Below, in pieces: positions 1 to 6,158 of a stretch of DNA of 7,068 bases. The position numbers and the translations under genes were made by a program. The notes beneath the pieces were generated by a model, which was not told the DNA's origin, searched no databases, and was given only the letters and a program-made list of their open reading frames with translations. Where the stretch lies: assembly GCA_003647385.1 (NCBI GenBank), contig QMMT01000103.1, positions 1 to 7,068 on the forward strand, given 5' to 3'. Within the stretch, counting starts at the first letter, position 1. Each line of letters begins with the position of its first letter. The stretch is from Deltaproteobacteria bacterium. GTDB lineage: Bacteria; Desulfobacterota; Desulfobacteria; Desulfobacterales; Desulfobacteraceae.

Positions 1-747
1 GGATATAATGTATTCTTTATTTCCTTTAGGGCCCAAAATAGGGGAGGGGACCACCTGATTCACCTTAAATCCTTTCTCTTTAAAAAAAAACGTTAAGTCT
101 TGTATCACTTTTTTTCTTATTTCGGGATCCTTTACAACACCACCCTTGCCAACATTCTTTCTGCCTGCTTCAAATTGAGGCTTAATCAATGCCAGAACCT
201 GCGTTTCTTTCCTCATAAATTTTTGGGCCGAAGGAATAACAGTCTTTAAAGATATAAAAGAGGTGTCTGCTACAACCAGATCAACTTTTTCATTTATTAT
301 GTCATAGGGCATATGCCGAATATTGGTCCTTTCTATCACCACAACTTTGGGGTCTTGTCTTAAAGACCAGTCAAACTGTCCATATCCCACATCTACCGCA
401 TATACTTTTTGGGCCCCATACTGAAGCAGACAATCGGTAAAACCGCCTGTTGAAGCACCAATATCGAGGCATGTAAACCCTTTCACAGATATCGGTATAT
501 TTTTTAACGCTTCTTCAAGTTTTAATCCACCCCGGCTGACAAATGGATTGTCATCCTGCTTTACAATGACTATTGCATCATCAACAATTAAAGTTCCGGG
601 CTTATCTGCAAGGACATTGTTTACAAGAACTTTGCCTGCCATGATTAAAGCCTTGGCGCGCTGACGTGATTTAACAAATCCCTTTTCAACAATAAAGGAG
701 TCAAGCCTTGTTTTATTATTTTTGCCTTTATTCAATTTTACTGCCAT
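1..747 (-). CDS. tlyA: TlyA family rRNA (cytidine-2'-O)-methyltransferase, 3' end cut by window edge
   Basis: This enzyme uses S-adenosylmethionine to methylate ribose 2'-OH groups of cytidines in ribosomal RNA (C1920 of 23S and, in some members, C1409 of 16S). The 249 visible residues start at an ATG whose codon lies inside the end of dxs. An S4 RNA-binding domain spans about residues 14-62 (begins RLDSFIVEKGFVKSRQRAK). The FtsJ/RrmJ-like Rossmann methyltransferase domain follows: SAM-binding motif DIGASTGGFT at 95-104, VDVGYGQ at 119-124, VADTSFISL with D161, LIKPQFEAG with K189, and GPKGNKEY near the end, with candidate catalytic Glu E245. The intact N-terminal S4 region resembles the long (type II) TlyA. 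Whether it has the type II C-terminal extension cannot be seen, because the stop codon lies left of position 1. Probably 5-25 residues are missing. A GGAG four bases before the ATG could serve as ribosome-binding site within dxs. Despite the old name haemolysin A, a haemolytic role is not implied. Confidence 0.95.
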   Translation of the reverse strand, partial: MAVKLNKGKNNKTRLDSFIVEKGFVKSRQRAKALIMAGKVLVNNVLADKPGTLIVDDAIVIVKQDDNPFVSRGGLKLEEALKNIPISVKGFTCLDIGASTGGFTDCLLQYGAQKVYAVDVGYGQFDWSLRQDPKVVVIERTNIRHMPYDIINEKVDLVVADTSFISLKTVIPSAQKFMRKETQVLALIKPQFEAGRKNVGKGGVVKDPEIRKKVIQDLTFFFKEKGFKVNQVVPSPILGPKGNKEYIIS

Positions 748-2611
748 GCAGCTCCACAGCAGCATTAACTACAGCGGCACTATCAATTCCATAGTCTCGT
801 CTTAAAACATCCTGCGGGCCATGCTCAACAAATTTATTATTAATCCCTATTCTTTTTACCAAAATGTTTGTTACACCTTTATCAGCTAACATTTCCAAAA
901 CAGCCGATCCAAATCCCCCATCCAGCACATGATCTTCGACGATAATAATTTTCTTGATTTTTAATACATGTTTAATAATGACATCGGAATCAAGAGGTTT
1001 GACAAATCTGGCATTGATTACAGTTGACCTGATACCCTGGTCTTTGATCGACTCGCTGGCTATTAAGGCATCACTGACTGATTTTCCAATGGCGACAATC
1101 AACACATCCTCACCATCATCCATCACTTGAGCCTTTCCAATTTCTATCGGTTTTGGATTCTGTTCAATTTGAACACCAACTCCTGTGCCCCTTGGATATC
1201 TTACCGCCACAGGCCCGTTATGATTGACGGCTGTAACCAGCATTCTTGCAAGTTCATTTTCATCCTTTGGAGCCATAATTGTCATATTTGGCATACAGCG
1301 AAGATATGAAAAATCAAAAAGGCCATGATGAGTGGGGCCGTCTTCTCCAACAATTCCCCCCCTGTCGATGGCGAAGACAACCGGATGCGCATCAATACAG
1401 ACATCATGCAGAATCTGGTCAAAAGCCCTTTGCAAAAAAGTAGAATAAATCGCTACTACAGGCCTTAATCCTTTGGATGCAAGTCCAGCTGAAAAGGTAA
1501 CGGCATGCTGTTCTGCTATACCCACATCAAAAAATCTGTCCGGATAAAGCGTTGAAAATTCAATCAAGCCTGTACCCTCCGGCATTGCAGCTGTCACAGC
1601 AATAATTTTTTCATTGGTTTTAGCCAGTTTGATCATTTGAGAACCAAACACCTGGGTATAGCTTGGAATCCCATTAGATTTTTGTTTACTTTTACCTGTG
1701 TCAACGGCAAAAGATCCCACACCGTGAAAATAAACCGGATTTTTTTCAGCTGGCTTGTACCCTTTGCCTTTTATTGTTGTAACATGCAGGAGAACAGGAT
1801 CTTTAGGATTTTTAATATTGGTTAAAATATCAATCAAATGATCTAAATTATGCCCGTCAATGGGCCCGAAGTAATCAAAATTAAAAGCCTCAAACAACAT
1901 ACCCGGTGTTATAAATGTTTTAAAAGACTCTTCAGATCGTTTGGCAATATTGTAAATATCATCACCAATTTTCGGCAGGGACTTTAAAAACATACCAAAC
2001 TGGTTTCTAATGGATTGAAGAGATTTGGCAGAAAATGTCCGGCTTAAAAAAGAAGAAAGAGCACCCACATTGTGAGAGATAGACATGTCATTATCATTTA
2101 AAATGACAATCAAATTCCGTTTTAAATCCCCGGTCTGGTTCAACCCTTCATAAGCCAGGCCTGCAGTTAAAGACCCATCTCCGATAACTGAAATAACATC
2201 AGAATCATCCTTGTTTAAATATTTGGCATAACAGATCCCAAGTCCCGCTGAAATAGAGGTGGAAGAATGTCCCACCGTAAACCCGTCATAGGCACTTTCC
2301 TTTATTTTTGAAAATCCTGATATGCCTTTGTATTCCCGCAAACTGTCAAACTGGTCATTTCTACCGGTAATTAATTTATGTGCATACGATTGATGGCCGA
2401 CATCCCATATTAATGTGTCATTTGGCAAATCAAACACCGTATGGATGGCAAGTGTCAACTCCACCGCACCCAGGCTTGAGGCAAGATGACCACCATTTTT
2501 TGATACCACATCAATAATTCTTTCACGAATCTCCCGGGCAAGCAGTTTCAACTCTTGTCTGGAAAGCTGTTTAATATCTTTGGATATTTTTATCTGTTCA
2601 AGCAGGCTCAA
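728..2611 (-). CDS. dxs: 1-deoxy-D-xylulose-5-phosphate synthase
   Basis: Dxs condenses pyruvate and glyceraldehyde 3-phosphate, with thiamine diphosphate (TPP) and Mg2+, into DXP. This is the entry step of the MEP isoprenoid pathway and a precursor for thiamine and pyridoxal. The protein has 627 residues, close to the usual ~620. The N-terminal TPP domain shows GGHLASSLG (H42), DVGHQSYAHK (H73), the Mg/TPP motif GDGSLTAGLAYEGLN (144-158) and LNDND at 171-175. The transketolase-like pyrimidine domain shows DVGIAEQHA with the catalytic Glu E367, and DRGGIVGEDGPTHHG (416-430). RYPRG at 471-475 and a C-terminal transketolase domain follow. The start is TTG: an in-frame TGA lies only three codons upstream, and the next ATG is deep inside the conserved domain. 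GAGGT nine bases upstream supports this start. The gene follows ispA by 23 nt and its end overlaps the tlyA start by 20 bp, so co-transcription is likely. Confidence 0.98.
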   Translation of the reverse strand: MSLLEQIKISKDIKQLSRQELKLLAREIRERIIDVVSKNGGHLASSLGAVELTLAIHTVFDLPNDTLIWDVGHQSYAHKLITGRNDQFDSLREYKGISGFSKIKESAYDGFTVGHSSTSISAGLGICYAKYLNKDDSDVISVIGDGSLTAGLAYEGLNQTGDLKRNLIVILNDNDMSISHNVGALSSFLSRTFSAKSLQSIRNQFGMFLKSLPKIGDDIYNIAKRSEESFKTFITPGMLFEAFNFDYFGPIDGHNLDHLIDILTNIKNPKDPVLLHVTTIKGKGYKPAEKNPVYFHGVGSFAVDTGKSKQKSNGIPSYTQVFGSQMIKLAKTNEKIIAVTAAMPEGTGLIEFSTLYPDRFFDVGIAEQHAVTFSAGLASKGLRPVVAIYSTFLQRAFDQILHDVCIDAHPVVFAIDRGGIVGEDGPTHHGLFDFSYLRCMPNMTIMAPKDENELARMLVTAVNHNGPVAVRYPRGTGVGVQIEQNPKPIEIGKAQVMDDGEDVLIVAIGKSVSDALIASESIKDQGIRSTVINARFVKPLDSDVIIKHVLKIKKIIIVEDHVLDGGFGSAVLEMLADKGVTNILVKRIGINNKFVEHGPQDVLRRDYGIDSAAVVNAAVELHGSKIE

Positions 2612-2620
2612 AATAGTTCA

Positions 2621-2625
2621 ACCTC
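2621..2625 (-). promoter_or_regulatory. Ribosome-binding site of dxs (decides the TTG start)
   Basis: GAGGT on the minus strand ends nine bases before the TTG at 2611-2609. With an in-frame stop just upstream and no usable ATG nearby, this site makes TTG the probable start codon of dxs. Confidence 0.7.
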
Positions 2626-2634
2626 GAAGTTTTG

Positions 2635-3540
2635 TTAATGGTCCCTGTTAATAATATAGTCGGCAATAACCCTTAAGGGGATTGCCTTTTCATCAAATTC
2701 TGTAATAGCCTCAATCGCTTGTTCCACCAGGTCTTTTGCATATTTTTTTGAGGCTTCAAGGCCGATGATGGAAGGAAAAGTCACTTTATCATTTAATACA
2801 TCAGATCCGGAGGCTTTTCCCATTATTTCAGGATCACCTTCAATATTTAAAATATCATCGGCAACCTGAAAAGCCAGACCAATTTTTTCTGCATAAACAA
2901 TTAACTTTTCAATTGCCTGTAGCTCAGCCCCTGTACTGATGGCACCTGTTTCAACACTGACCGTGATCATTTTACCGGTTTTAAGGGCATGTATTTTTTT
3001 TAAATGAGTTAAAGGGTCTTCATGATCCGGCACATGGGAGTGCATATCGAGCATCTGTCCTTCAACCATACCTTGAATACCAGATGCTTTAGAAATCCTG
3101 GCAATCAATTTAATCCTTGTATGATCGTTGGGATATTTTTCAAAGATTTGTTCAGGTTGAGCCATAATATGAAATGCGTGGGTCAGCAATGCATCTCCAG
3201 CCAGAATGGCAGTGGCATCACAAAATTTTTTATGACAGGTGGGTAACCCGCGCCTTATGTCATCATTATCCATGGCAGGCAGATCATCGTGAATCAAGGA
3301 ATACGTATGGATCATTTCTATGGCACAAGAAGCGGGCAGGGCAAGTAAAAAATCCTTTCCACAGGCCTGCGCGGCAGCCATTGACAAAATGGGACGAAGT
3401 CTTTTCCCCCTGCCGAGAAGGGAATGTCCCATGGCCATAATAAGTTCACGCTCCTGATCATATTGCCGAAGAATCTTCGTCAGGTACTGGTTGACCAGTT
3501 CCTGCTTCTCATTTAAGTATTGTCGCAGGTTAAAATCCAT
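2635..3540 (-). CDS. ispA: Short-chain polyprenyl diphosphate synthase (farnesyl / geranylgeranyl diphosphate synthase)
   Basis: This enzyme joins isopentenyl diphosphate head-to-tail to allylic diphosphates, giving C15 (or C20) prenyl diphosphates for quinone, undecaprenyl and related lipids. With the ATG at 3540 it has 301 residues, typical for IspA. Visible motifs are GKRLRP (45-50), the first aspartate-rich motif with the bacterial two-residue insertion (DDLPAMD, 85-91) followed by NDDIRRG, TGK at 188-190, FQVADDILN (224-232) and DKVTFPSIIG (251-260). The second aspartate-rich motif reads DDILN rather than the common DDILD, so its last Asp is Asn232. A TTG five codons upstream would give 306 residues, but it lies inside xseB. 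The ATG one base after the xseB stop has a GAAGAG seven bases before it and is preferred. Chain length (C15 versus C20) cannot be decided from sequence alone. The neighbour dxs supplies the same pathway. Confidence 0.95.
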   Translation of the reverse strand: MDFNLRQYLNEKQELVNQYLTKILRQYDQERELIMAMGHSLLGRGKRLRPILSMAAAQACGKDFLLALPASCAIEMIHTYSLIHDDLPAMDNDDIRRGLPTCHKKFCDATAILAGDALLTHAFHIMAQPEQIFEKYPNDHTRIKLIARISKASGIQGMVEGQMLDMHSHVPDHEDPLTHLKKIHALKTGKMITVSVETGAISTGAELQAIEKLIVYAEKIGLAFQVADDILNIEGDPEIMGKASGSDVLNDKVTFPSIIGLEASKKYAKDLVEQAIEAITEFDEKAIPLRVIADYIINRDH

Positions 3541-3541
3541 A

Positions 3542-3769
3542 CTATTGCTCTTCAAATGGTTCTTCTTTTATATTGCCCAGACTGTCTTTGGTCAGCATGG
3601 ATATTTTTTTTTCGGTTTTATCCAGAAGATCGAGACAATATTTGGATTGTTTCATCCCTGACTCATATTTTTTGACTGCATTTTCTAGAGTAAGATCCCC
3701 TGATTCCATCTTCTTTACGATGTCTTCAAGCTCTTTTAGAGCTGCTTCAAATGTTTTTTTTTTAGCCAT
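3542..3769 (-). CDS. xseB: Exodeoxyribonuclease VII small subunit
   Basis: XseB binds the large subunit XseA in several copies to form exonuclease VII, a metal-independent, single-strand-specific nuclease that degrades DNA from both ends to oligonucleotides. The 75-residue product has the usual size. It shows the family pattern: FEAALKELEDIVKKMESG (7-24), DLTLENAVKKYESGM (25-39), then a helix with CLDLLDKTEKKI (45-56). The protein is essentially two long helices with coiled-coil character and an acidic tail. Its ATG overlaps the last 8 bp of xseA, and its stop is followed after one base by the ispA ATG, so translation is probably coupled on both sides. The nearest purine-rich site (AAGG) is about 12-13 nt upstream, rather far, which also favours coupling. 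Codons 3-6 form an uninterrupted A10 run. Confidence 0.96.
   Translation of the reverse strand: MAKKKTFEAALKELEDIVKKMESGDLTLENAVKKYESGMKQSKYCLDLLDKTEKKISMLTKDSLGNIKEEPFEEQ
3548..3553 (-). promoter_or_regulatory. Ribosome-binding site of ispA (supports ATG at 3540)
   Basis: GAAGAG on the minus strand lies seven bases before the ATG at 3540-3538 and sits inside the last codons of xseB. The position favours the ATG start over the upstream TTG at 3555 and suggests translational coupling to xseB. Confidence 0.6.
3754..3763 (-). repeat. A10 homopolymer at the xseA/xseB junction
   Basis: Ten consecutive A residues on the coding (minus) strand include the last two bases of the xseA stop codon and run through codons 3-6 of xseB (Met-Ala-Lys-Lys-Lys-Thr). 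Tracts of this length are known to be prone to replication and transcriptional slippage. A one-base change would shift xseB out of frame immediately after its start. Confidence 0.85.
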
Positions 3770-5102
3770 TTATTTTTTCAACCTTTGTTATCAATTGTCC
3801 TTTAGAAAGTATAATCTCAATTTGATCATTTTTTTTTACATCTCTTGAATTCGTAATCACTCTTTGATCTGAAATAAATCTTGAAATACTGTATCCTCTG
3901 CTCAGGACGGCCTTAGGATCAAGCGTCACAAGTTTAGAGGAAAGTTCCAGATGGGTTGTTTTTAATTCTTGTAGTTTTGTTTTAAAATGATGTGACAGTG
4001 AATTTAAAAGTGAATTGACATGTTGTCTGTAATCAAGACTCTTTTTTTTCAGCGGTTTTGAATAAAGCGAATTCATAAGCCAGTTAAGTTTTTCCTTATT
4101 ATAGTGTATCGTCTGCTTCATTATGTTGCCTATTCTAAAATTATAATCCTCAAGCCTGAATCTGAAATCATCAATAATTGACTCAGGATTCTTTAATTTT
4201 GAAACCAAATGGTGAATGGTCTGTTGAAACAATATGAATTTTTTATCAAAAGCCTGATCAAGGCTTTCCTGTAATTGAAAAACCCTTATAGTAAAACTGT
4301 GTTTATCGGGAAGTGCTATTTCTGCAGCAGCAGAAGGTGTCGGTGCTCTTAAATCTGCAACAAAATCAGCTATGGTAAAATCAGTCTCATGCCCGACACC
4401 GGTAATAATGGGAATATCTGATTTAAAAATAGCATGGGCCACAATTTCAGAGTTAAAAGCCGCCAGATCTTCTAAAGATCCACCTCCACGAGCCAATATG
4501 ATCACATCAGATCTCTGGTGCTGATTTACAAGGGATATCGCATCACTAATGTCATTTTCTGAATTCTTTCCCTGGACTTTTACCGGAACAATTTCAAGCG
4601 GACAGTTTAAAAACCGTCTTTGGGCGACCGTAATAATATCTTTCACTGCAGCACCTGTACCTGAGGTAATAATGCTTATTTTAGAAGGCAAAATCGGGAT
4701 TGATTTTTTGTATTTATCATCAAAAAGACCTTTTTCAGATAAATTGTTTTTAAGTTGCTCAAATGCAACTTGCATGGAACCAATACCTTCGGGTTCAAGA
4801 TGTTCGAAAATAAGCTGGTACGATCCTCTGGGTTCATAAAGTGCGAGGCGGGCAAGCCCAATAATTTTGATACCGTTTTTAGGCTCAAATTTAAGATTTC
4901 GTTTTTGGTTTTTAAACATTACGCCTTTAATCATGGCGTTTTGATCCTTTAAGGTGAAATAAGAATGGCCGGAACCTGGGACAGCATAGTTGGAAATTTC
5001 ACCGGTCACCCAAACAAAAGGATAGGCTTCCTCTAAAAGAGATTTGATTTGCCTTGTTAATTTTGAAACAGTAAAAATTTGTCCTGTTGTTTTCTCTATC
5101 AT
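3762..5102 (-). CDS. xseA: Exodeoxyribonuclease VII large subunit
   Basis: XseA is the catalytic subunit of exonuclease VII, acting on single-stranded DNA in the cytoplasm during repair and processing. From the ATG at 5102 the protein has 446 residues (E. coli about 456). An N-terminal OB-fold DNA-binding domain covers about residues 7-105, with VWVTGEISNY and HSYFTLKD. The catalytic domain shows ITSGTGAAVKDI (145-156), ILARGGGSLEDL (202-213), ITGVGHETDFTIAD (233-246) and RAPTPSAAAE (252-261). D155, R205, H238 and D241 fall at the same numbers as the functionally important residues I recall for E. coli XseA, which supports this start. The C-terminal part is helical and coiled-coil-like and ends with the conserved VLSRGYSI segment. 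The frame can be opened 69 bp further to a TTG at 5171, but that extension is not XseA-like and overlaps the predicted promoter. The ribosome-binding site is weak (GGG, five bases upstream). The gene heads the five-gene operon. Confidence 0.96.
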   Translation of the reverse strand: MIEKTTGQIFTVSKLTRQIKSLLEEAYPFVWVTGEISNYAVPGSGHSYFTLKDQNAMIKGVMFKNQKRNLKFEPKNGIKIIGLARLALYEPRGSYQLIFEHLEPEGIGSMQVAFEQLKNNLSEKGLFDDKYKKSIPILPSKISIITSGTGAAVKDIITVAQRRFLNCPLEIVPVKVQGKNSENDISDAISLVNQHQRSDVIILARGGGSLEDLAAFNSEIVAHAIFKSDIPIITGVGHETDFTIADFVADLRAPTPSAAAEIALPDKHSFTIRVFQLQESLDQAFDKKFILFQQTIHHLVSKLKNPESIIDDFRFRLEDYNFRIGNIMKQTIHYNKEKLNWLMNSLYSKPLKKKSLDYRQHVNSLLNSLSHHFKTKLQELKTTHLELSSKLVTLDPKAVLSRGYSISRFISDQRVITNSRDVKKNDQIEIILSKGQLITKVEKING

Positions 5103-5142
5103 CAGTACCCATACTAAAATAAGTTTGAATGCAAAGTTTATA

Positions 5143-5171
5143 TTTATAAAACAAAGGAGGTCTTTTAACAA
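5143..5171 (-). promoter_or_regulatory. Predicted sigma70-type promoter of the xseA-xseB-ispA-dxs-tlyA operon
   Basis: On the minus strand, TTGTTA (5171-5166, -35) and TATAAA (5148-5143, -10) are separated by exactly 17 bases. Transcription would start near 5136, leaving a leader of about 35 nt before the xseA ATG at 5102. The site is found by consensus matching in an AT-rich region, so chance matches are possible, but spacing and position are right. Confidence 0.6.
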
Positions 5172-5236
5172 TAAGATATTTTTTGAGAAATTATTTTTAC
5201 AGGTTGACGAATATACATATTTTCCCCTAAGGTCTG

Positions 5237-5250
5237 ATAATATATATTAT
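5237..5250. repeat. 14-bp perfect palindrome, possible operator
   Basis: ATAATATATATTAT is identical to its reverse complement and sits near the middle of the divergent region, about 65 bp from either predicted -35 element. It could bind a dimeric regulator. It consists only of A and T in an AT-rich stretch, so chance is a serious alternative. Confidence 0.3.
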
Positions 5251-5312
5251 GTAAACTTTTTATTGTATGAGATAAAACAGGCATGATTTAACTGTCTAAC
5301 CAAATAATAATC

Positions 5313-5340
5313 TTGAAATCCTCCCCTTCCGTGTTATATT
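5313..5340 (+). promoter_or_regulatory. Predicted promoter of the BI-1 family gene
   Basis: TTGAAA (5313-5318) and TATATT (5335-5340) are separated by 16 bases. A TG one base before the -10 (5332-5333) makes it an extended -10. Transcription would start near 5347, about 28 nt before the ATG. The -35 with its preceding base reads CTTGAAA, which also matches a heat-shock sigma32 -35, but a correctly spaced CCCCAT-type -10 is absent, so a housekeeping sigma factor is the simpler reading. Confidence 0.65.
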
Positions 5341-5361
5341 ACAAAACAAAGATTAATTATC

Positions 5362-5367
5362 AGGAGG
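5362..5367 (+). promoter_or_regulatory. Strong ribosome-binding site of the BI-1 family gene
   Basis: AGGAGG lies seven bases before the ATG at 5375. This is the only near-perfect Shine-Dalgarno sequence placed before a real gene in the window, and it fixes the start codon. Confidence 0.9.
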
Positions 5368-5374
5368 AATAAAA

Positions 5375-6082
5375 ATGGAAGCATATACTTCGGTTTCACA
5401 AAACGCAGTACAGGTAAAAACAAATTCATTTATCAGAAGCGTTTACAATTGGATGGCTATTGCACTGTTACTTACCGGGTCTACAGCATACTATGTCTCA
5501 CATAACGAAACCGTGTTTCAACTTATTTATGGAACTCCCGGGTTAATCATGATTCTGATTTTTGCAGAACTTGGTTTTGTTTTCTTTCTAAGTGCAAGAA
5601 TTCAAAAGATTAAGGCTGCAACAGCAACGGCTCTGTTTACCATCTATTCAATATTAAACGGCATAACGTTGTCCTATATTTTTCTTCGGTATACGTCCAC
5701 TTCCATAGTCTCTACATTTATGATCTGTTCTGTAACATTTCTGGCCTGCAGTGTTTATGGAATGATTACCAAAAGAGATTTAACCTCTCTTGGTGGTTTT
5801 ATGATCATGGGTCTTATTGGAATTATTATCGCATCGGTTGTCAATATTTTCATACAAAATTCTGCCATGCAGATGATGATATCTTATATCGGTGTTGTTG
5901 TTTTCATCGGTTTGACCGCATATGATACTCAAAAATTGAAAACCATGGCGGTTACCCTGCCTGACAATGCAAGCGGGGCAATGATTCGTAAAGGCGCTTT
6001 AATGGGAGCTCTTTCTTTATATCTTGATTTTATCAATCTTTTCATCATGATGCTGCATATTTTTGGCGGCAGCAGAGATTAA
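5375..6082 (+). CDS. Bax inhibitor-1 (BI-1/YccA/YbhL) family inner-membrane protein
   Basis: This is a small polytopic membrane protein of the BI-1/TMBIM family. Bacterial relatives include B. subtilis YetJ, a pH-sensitive calcium leak channel, and E. coli YccA, which modulates the FtsH protease. The 235-residue length matches E. coli YbhL-type members. After a short polar N-terminus (about 1-20) I see seven hydrophobic segments: about 25-42, 54-73, 83-104, 110-130, 138-161, 166-183 and 208-229. The signature GLTAYDTQKLK (179-189) and LYLDFINLFIMML (215-227) place acidic residues D184 and D218 where the family has its paired aspartates that gate the pore. No signal peptide is needed. The gene appears monocistronic, with its own promoter, a strong ribosome-binding site and a terminator directly downstream. 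The physiological role in this organism (ion leak, protease modulation or stress response) cannot be told from sequence. Confidence 0.93.
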   Translation: MEAYTSVSQNAVQVKTNSFIRSVYNWMAIALLLTGSTAYYVSHNETVFQLIYGTPGLIMILIFAELGFVFFLSARIQKIKAATATALFTIYSILNGITLSYIFLRYTSTSIVSTFMICSVTFLACSVYGMITKRDLTSLGGFMIMGLIGIIIASVVNIFIQNSAMQMMISYIGVVVFIGLTAYDTQKLKTMAVTLPDNASGAMIRKGALMGALSLYLDFINLFIMMLHIFGGSRD

Positions 6083-6109
6083 ATGCTTAAAAAATAATAT
6101 TATTTAAAC

Positions 6110-6152
6110 AACGGGTATTCTTTATTTATAAATTCACTGAAGAATACCCGTT
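6110..6152. terminator. Bidirectional intrinsic terminator between convergent genes
   Basis: A perfect 13-bp inverted repeat (AACGGGTATTCTT at 6110-6122 and its complement at 6140-6152) encloses a 17-base loop. On the plus strand the stem runs into TTTTC and TATTT, ending the BI-1 transcript 28 nt after its stop codon. On the minus strand it begins 7 nt after the glmM stop, is followed by GTTTAAAT and, further on, a T6 run, and so probably also ends the glmM transcript, with a weaker T tract. The stem is only moderately GC-rich and the loop is long, so efficiency is uncertain. Confidence 0.8.
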
Positions 6153-6158
6153 TTCTAT

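Larger units (their letters stand above)
5103..5374. other. Divergent intergenic region between xseA and the BI-1 family gene
   Basis: This is the largest gene-free stretch of the window (272 bp). It is strongly AT-rich and separates two divergently transcribed genes. It contains a left-facing promoter (5143-5171), a right-facing promoter (5313-5340), a ribosome-binding site (5362-5367) and a 14-bp perfect palindrome (5237-5250). I see no convincing gene, RNA gene or riboswitch in it. Confidence 0.8.

Noticed and set aside
4676..4888. A 70-residue minus-strand frame inside xseA.
   Set aside because: It is an out-of-phase shadow of a clearly conserved gene, with no family motif. The same reasoning excludes the plus-strand frames lying opposite dxs, ispA, xseB/xseA and glmM.
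5154..5160. A consensus-like AAGGAGG Shine-Dalgarno sequence on the plus strand.
   Set aside because: No ATG, GTG or TTG follows at a usable distance. It lies in the spacer of the opposite-strand xseA promoter and looks coincidental.
5165..5218. A 17-codon minus-strand reading frame (starts MYIRQPVK) upstream of xseA, preceded by AGGGG five bases before its ATG, as a possible leader peptide.
   Set aside because: The better promoter for xseA lies at and beyond its 3' end, no good promoter is seen upstream of it, and the composition is what AT-rich noncoding DNA gives. There is no attenuator hairpin.
5044..5286. An 80-residue plus-strand reading frame across the divergent region.
   Set aside because: Its first third is antisense to the xseA coding sequence, the rest is AT-rich low-complexity sequence, and no family resemblance or ribosome-binding site is seen.
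5323..5340. A full sigma32 (heat-shock) promoter for the BI-1 gene.
   Set aside because: The CCCC is only four bases from the CTTGAAA box, whereas a sigma32 -10 should lie about 11-16 bases away. The TATATT with an extended -10 fits a housekeeping promoter better.
6092..6105. A perfect 14-bp palindrome (AAATAATATTATTT) after the BI-1 gene, considered as a terminator or operator.
   Set aside because: It is entirely A/T, too unstable for a terminator stem, lies next to a much better hairpin at 6110-6152, and is downstream of both genes.
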